From Desulfobacterales bacterium (GTDB taxonomy: Bacteria; Desulfobacterota; DSM-4660; Desulfatiglandales; JALVZP01), in the NCBI GenBank assembly GCA_027064285.1, contig JAMOPX010000191.1:1-7782 (forward strand): DNA of 7,782 nt, read 5' to 3'. The notes beneath the pieces are model-generated. The model was not told the DNA's origin. It saw only the letters and a program-made list of their open reading frames with translations, and did not search any database. Positions 7,559 through 7,782 of this stretch are shown one piece after another (the stretch's first letter is position 1; every line of letters starts with the position of its first letter). The translations under genes and the position numbers were made by a program.

Positions 7559-7705
7559 ATGAATGGCGTGTCATTCATTATAAATAAGCCGCCTGTTCGA
7601 AAAATCCTTTTAAACAGGCTTATGTATTCTTGATTAGTAGATAAAATAATAATATAATCAATATCAAAATGCAATTGAGAAGATACAGATACAAGCTGAA
7701 GGTCA
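7558..7705 (+). repeat. Right copy of the ~145-bp inverted repeat
   Basis: This is the inverted partner of 107-251. The small hairpin is ATGAATG (7559-7565) with CATTCAT (7572-7578). The large hairpin pairs GCCTGTT (7591-7597) with AACAGGC (7613-7619), or alternatively ATAAGCC (7584-7590) with GGCTTAT (7617-7623). Changes between the copies fall mainly outside the stems: both stems are kept in both copies, while the loop and AT-rich tail vary. At its right edge (about 7653-7705) the repeat reads as TnpB codons that continue without a break into unique sequence. At its left edge it touches the omega-RNA-like hairpin. The repeat therefore includes an IS end region fused to an internal part of a tnpB gene. 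Confidence 0.8.
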
Positions 7706-7782
7706 CTGGTATGTCTCAATTGTAGTTAAAGCTAATTTCTCAAAGTCTGCAGAAGATACCAGTCTTGTTGGCATAGATGTGG
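7653..7782 (+). pseudogene. TnpB middle region, 5'-truncated, runs off the window
   Basis: The frame opens after a TAA at 7650-7652 and stays open to the window edge, 43 codons. It reads AIEKIQIQAEGHWYVSIVVK (7671-7730) and ends SLVGIDV (7761-7781). In TnpB proteins a WYVS-type beta strand about 20-25 residues before a GID(L/V)G motif marks the passage into the RuvC nuclease domain. The Asp codon at 7776-7778 would be the first catalytic residue. No usable start codon exists and the N-terminal ~150 residues of a normal TnpB are missing, because the region upstream is the repeat with stops in frame. What lies beyond the edge cannot be judged. It does not overlap in content with the fragment at 545-994, which covers only the N-terminal part. 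Confidence 0.7.

Overview
The window is AT-rich bacterial DNA. Its core is four well-conserved chromosomal genes, and both ends are degraded mobile-element debris. Arg codons are mostly AGA/AGG, ATA is common for Ile, and the proteins are rich in Lys and Glu. That pattern is frequent in AT-rich thermophilic or anaerobic bacteria. A DUF6178-family protein next to dprA and topA points towards Desulfobacterota (former Deltaproteobacteria) or a near relative. This placement is an inference from family distribution; no rRNA or tRNA is present to confirm it.

Layout. Positions 1-106 look like the 5' leader of a minus-strand gene that starts just outside the window. Positions 107-251 hold one copy of a ~145-bp hairpin-rich repeat. 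Positions 252-544 carry no convincing gene, but do contain a good sigma70-type promoter (445-473) pointing right. At 545-994 a 149-residue ORF resembles only the N-terminal part of an IS605-type TnpB. It ends 2 bp before lysA (997-2253, diaminopimelate decarboxylase). lysA converges on topA with a 4-bp gap. On the minus strand a tight operon reads DUF6178 protein (7299-5596), dprA (5630-4518), topA (4507-2258). Positions 7300-7557 are mostly non-coding and end in a hairpin resembling the right end/omega-RNA of IS605-type elements. The second, inverted copy of the repeat follows at 7558-7705. It runs directly into an in-frame TnpB middle region that reaches the first RuvC motif (GID) as the window ends.

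Function. lysA makes lysine and also controls the supply of diaminopimelate for peptidoglycan. topA and dprA deal with DNA supercoiling and incoming single-stranded DNA. DUF6178 is uncharacterised but is translationally coupled to dprA. I see no new defence or metabolic system. The most unusual structure is the pair of inverted repeats and the two same-strand, non-overlapping pieces of a tnpB-like gene bracketing about 6.6 kb of housekeeping DNA. A hairpin that could mask the lysA ribosome binding site, at the junction between the TnpB fragment and lysA, also stands out.
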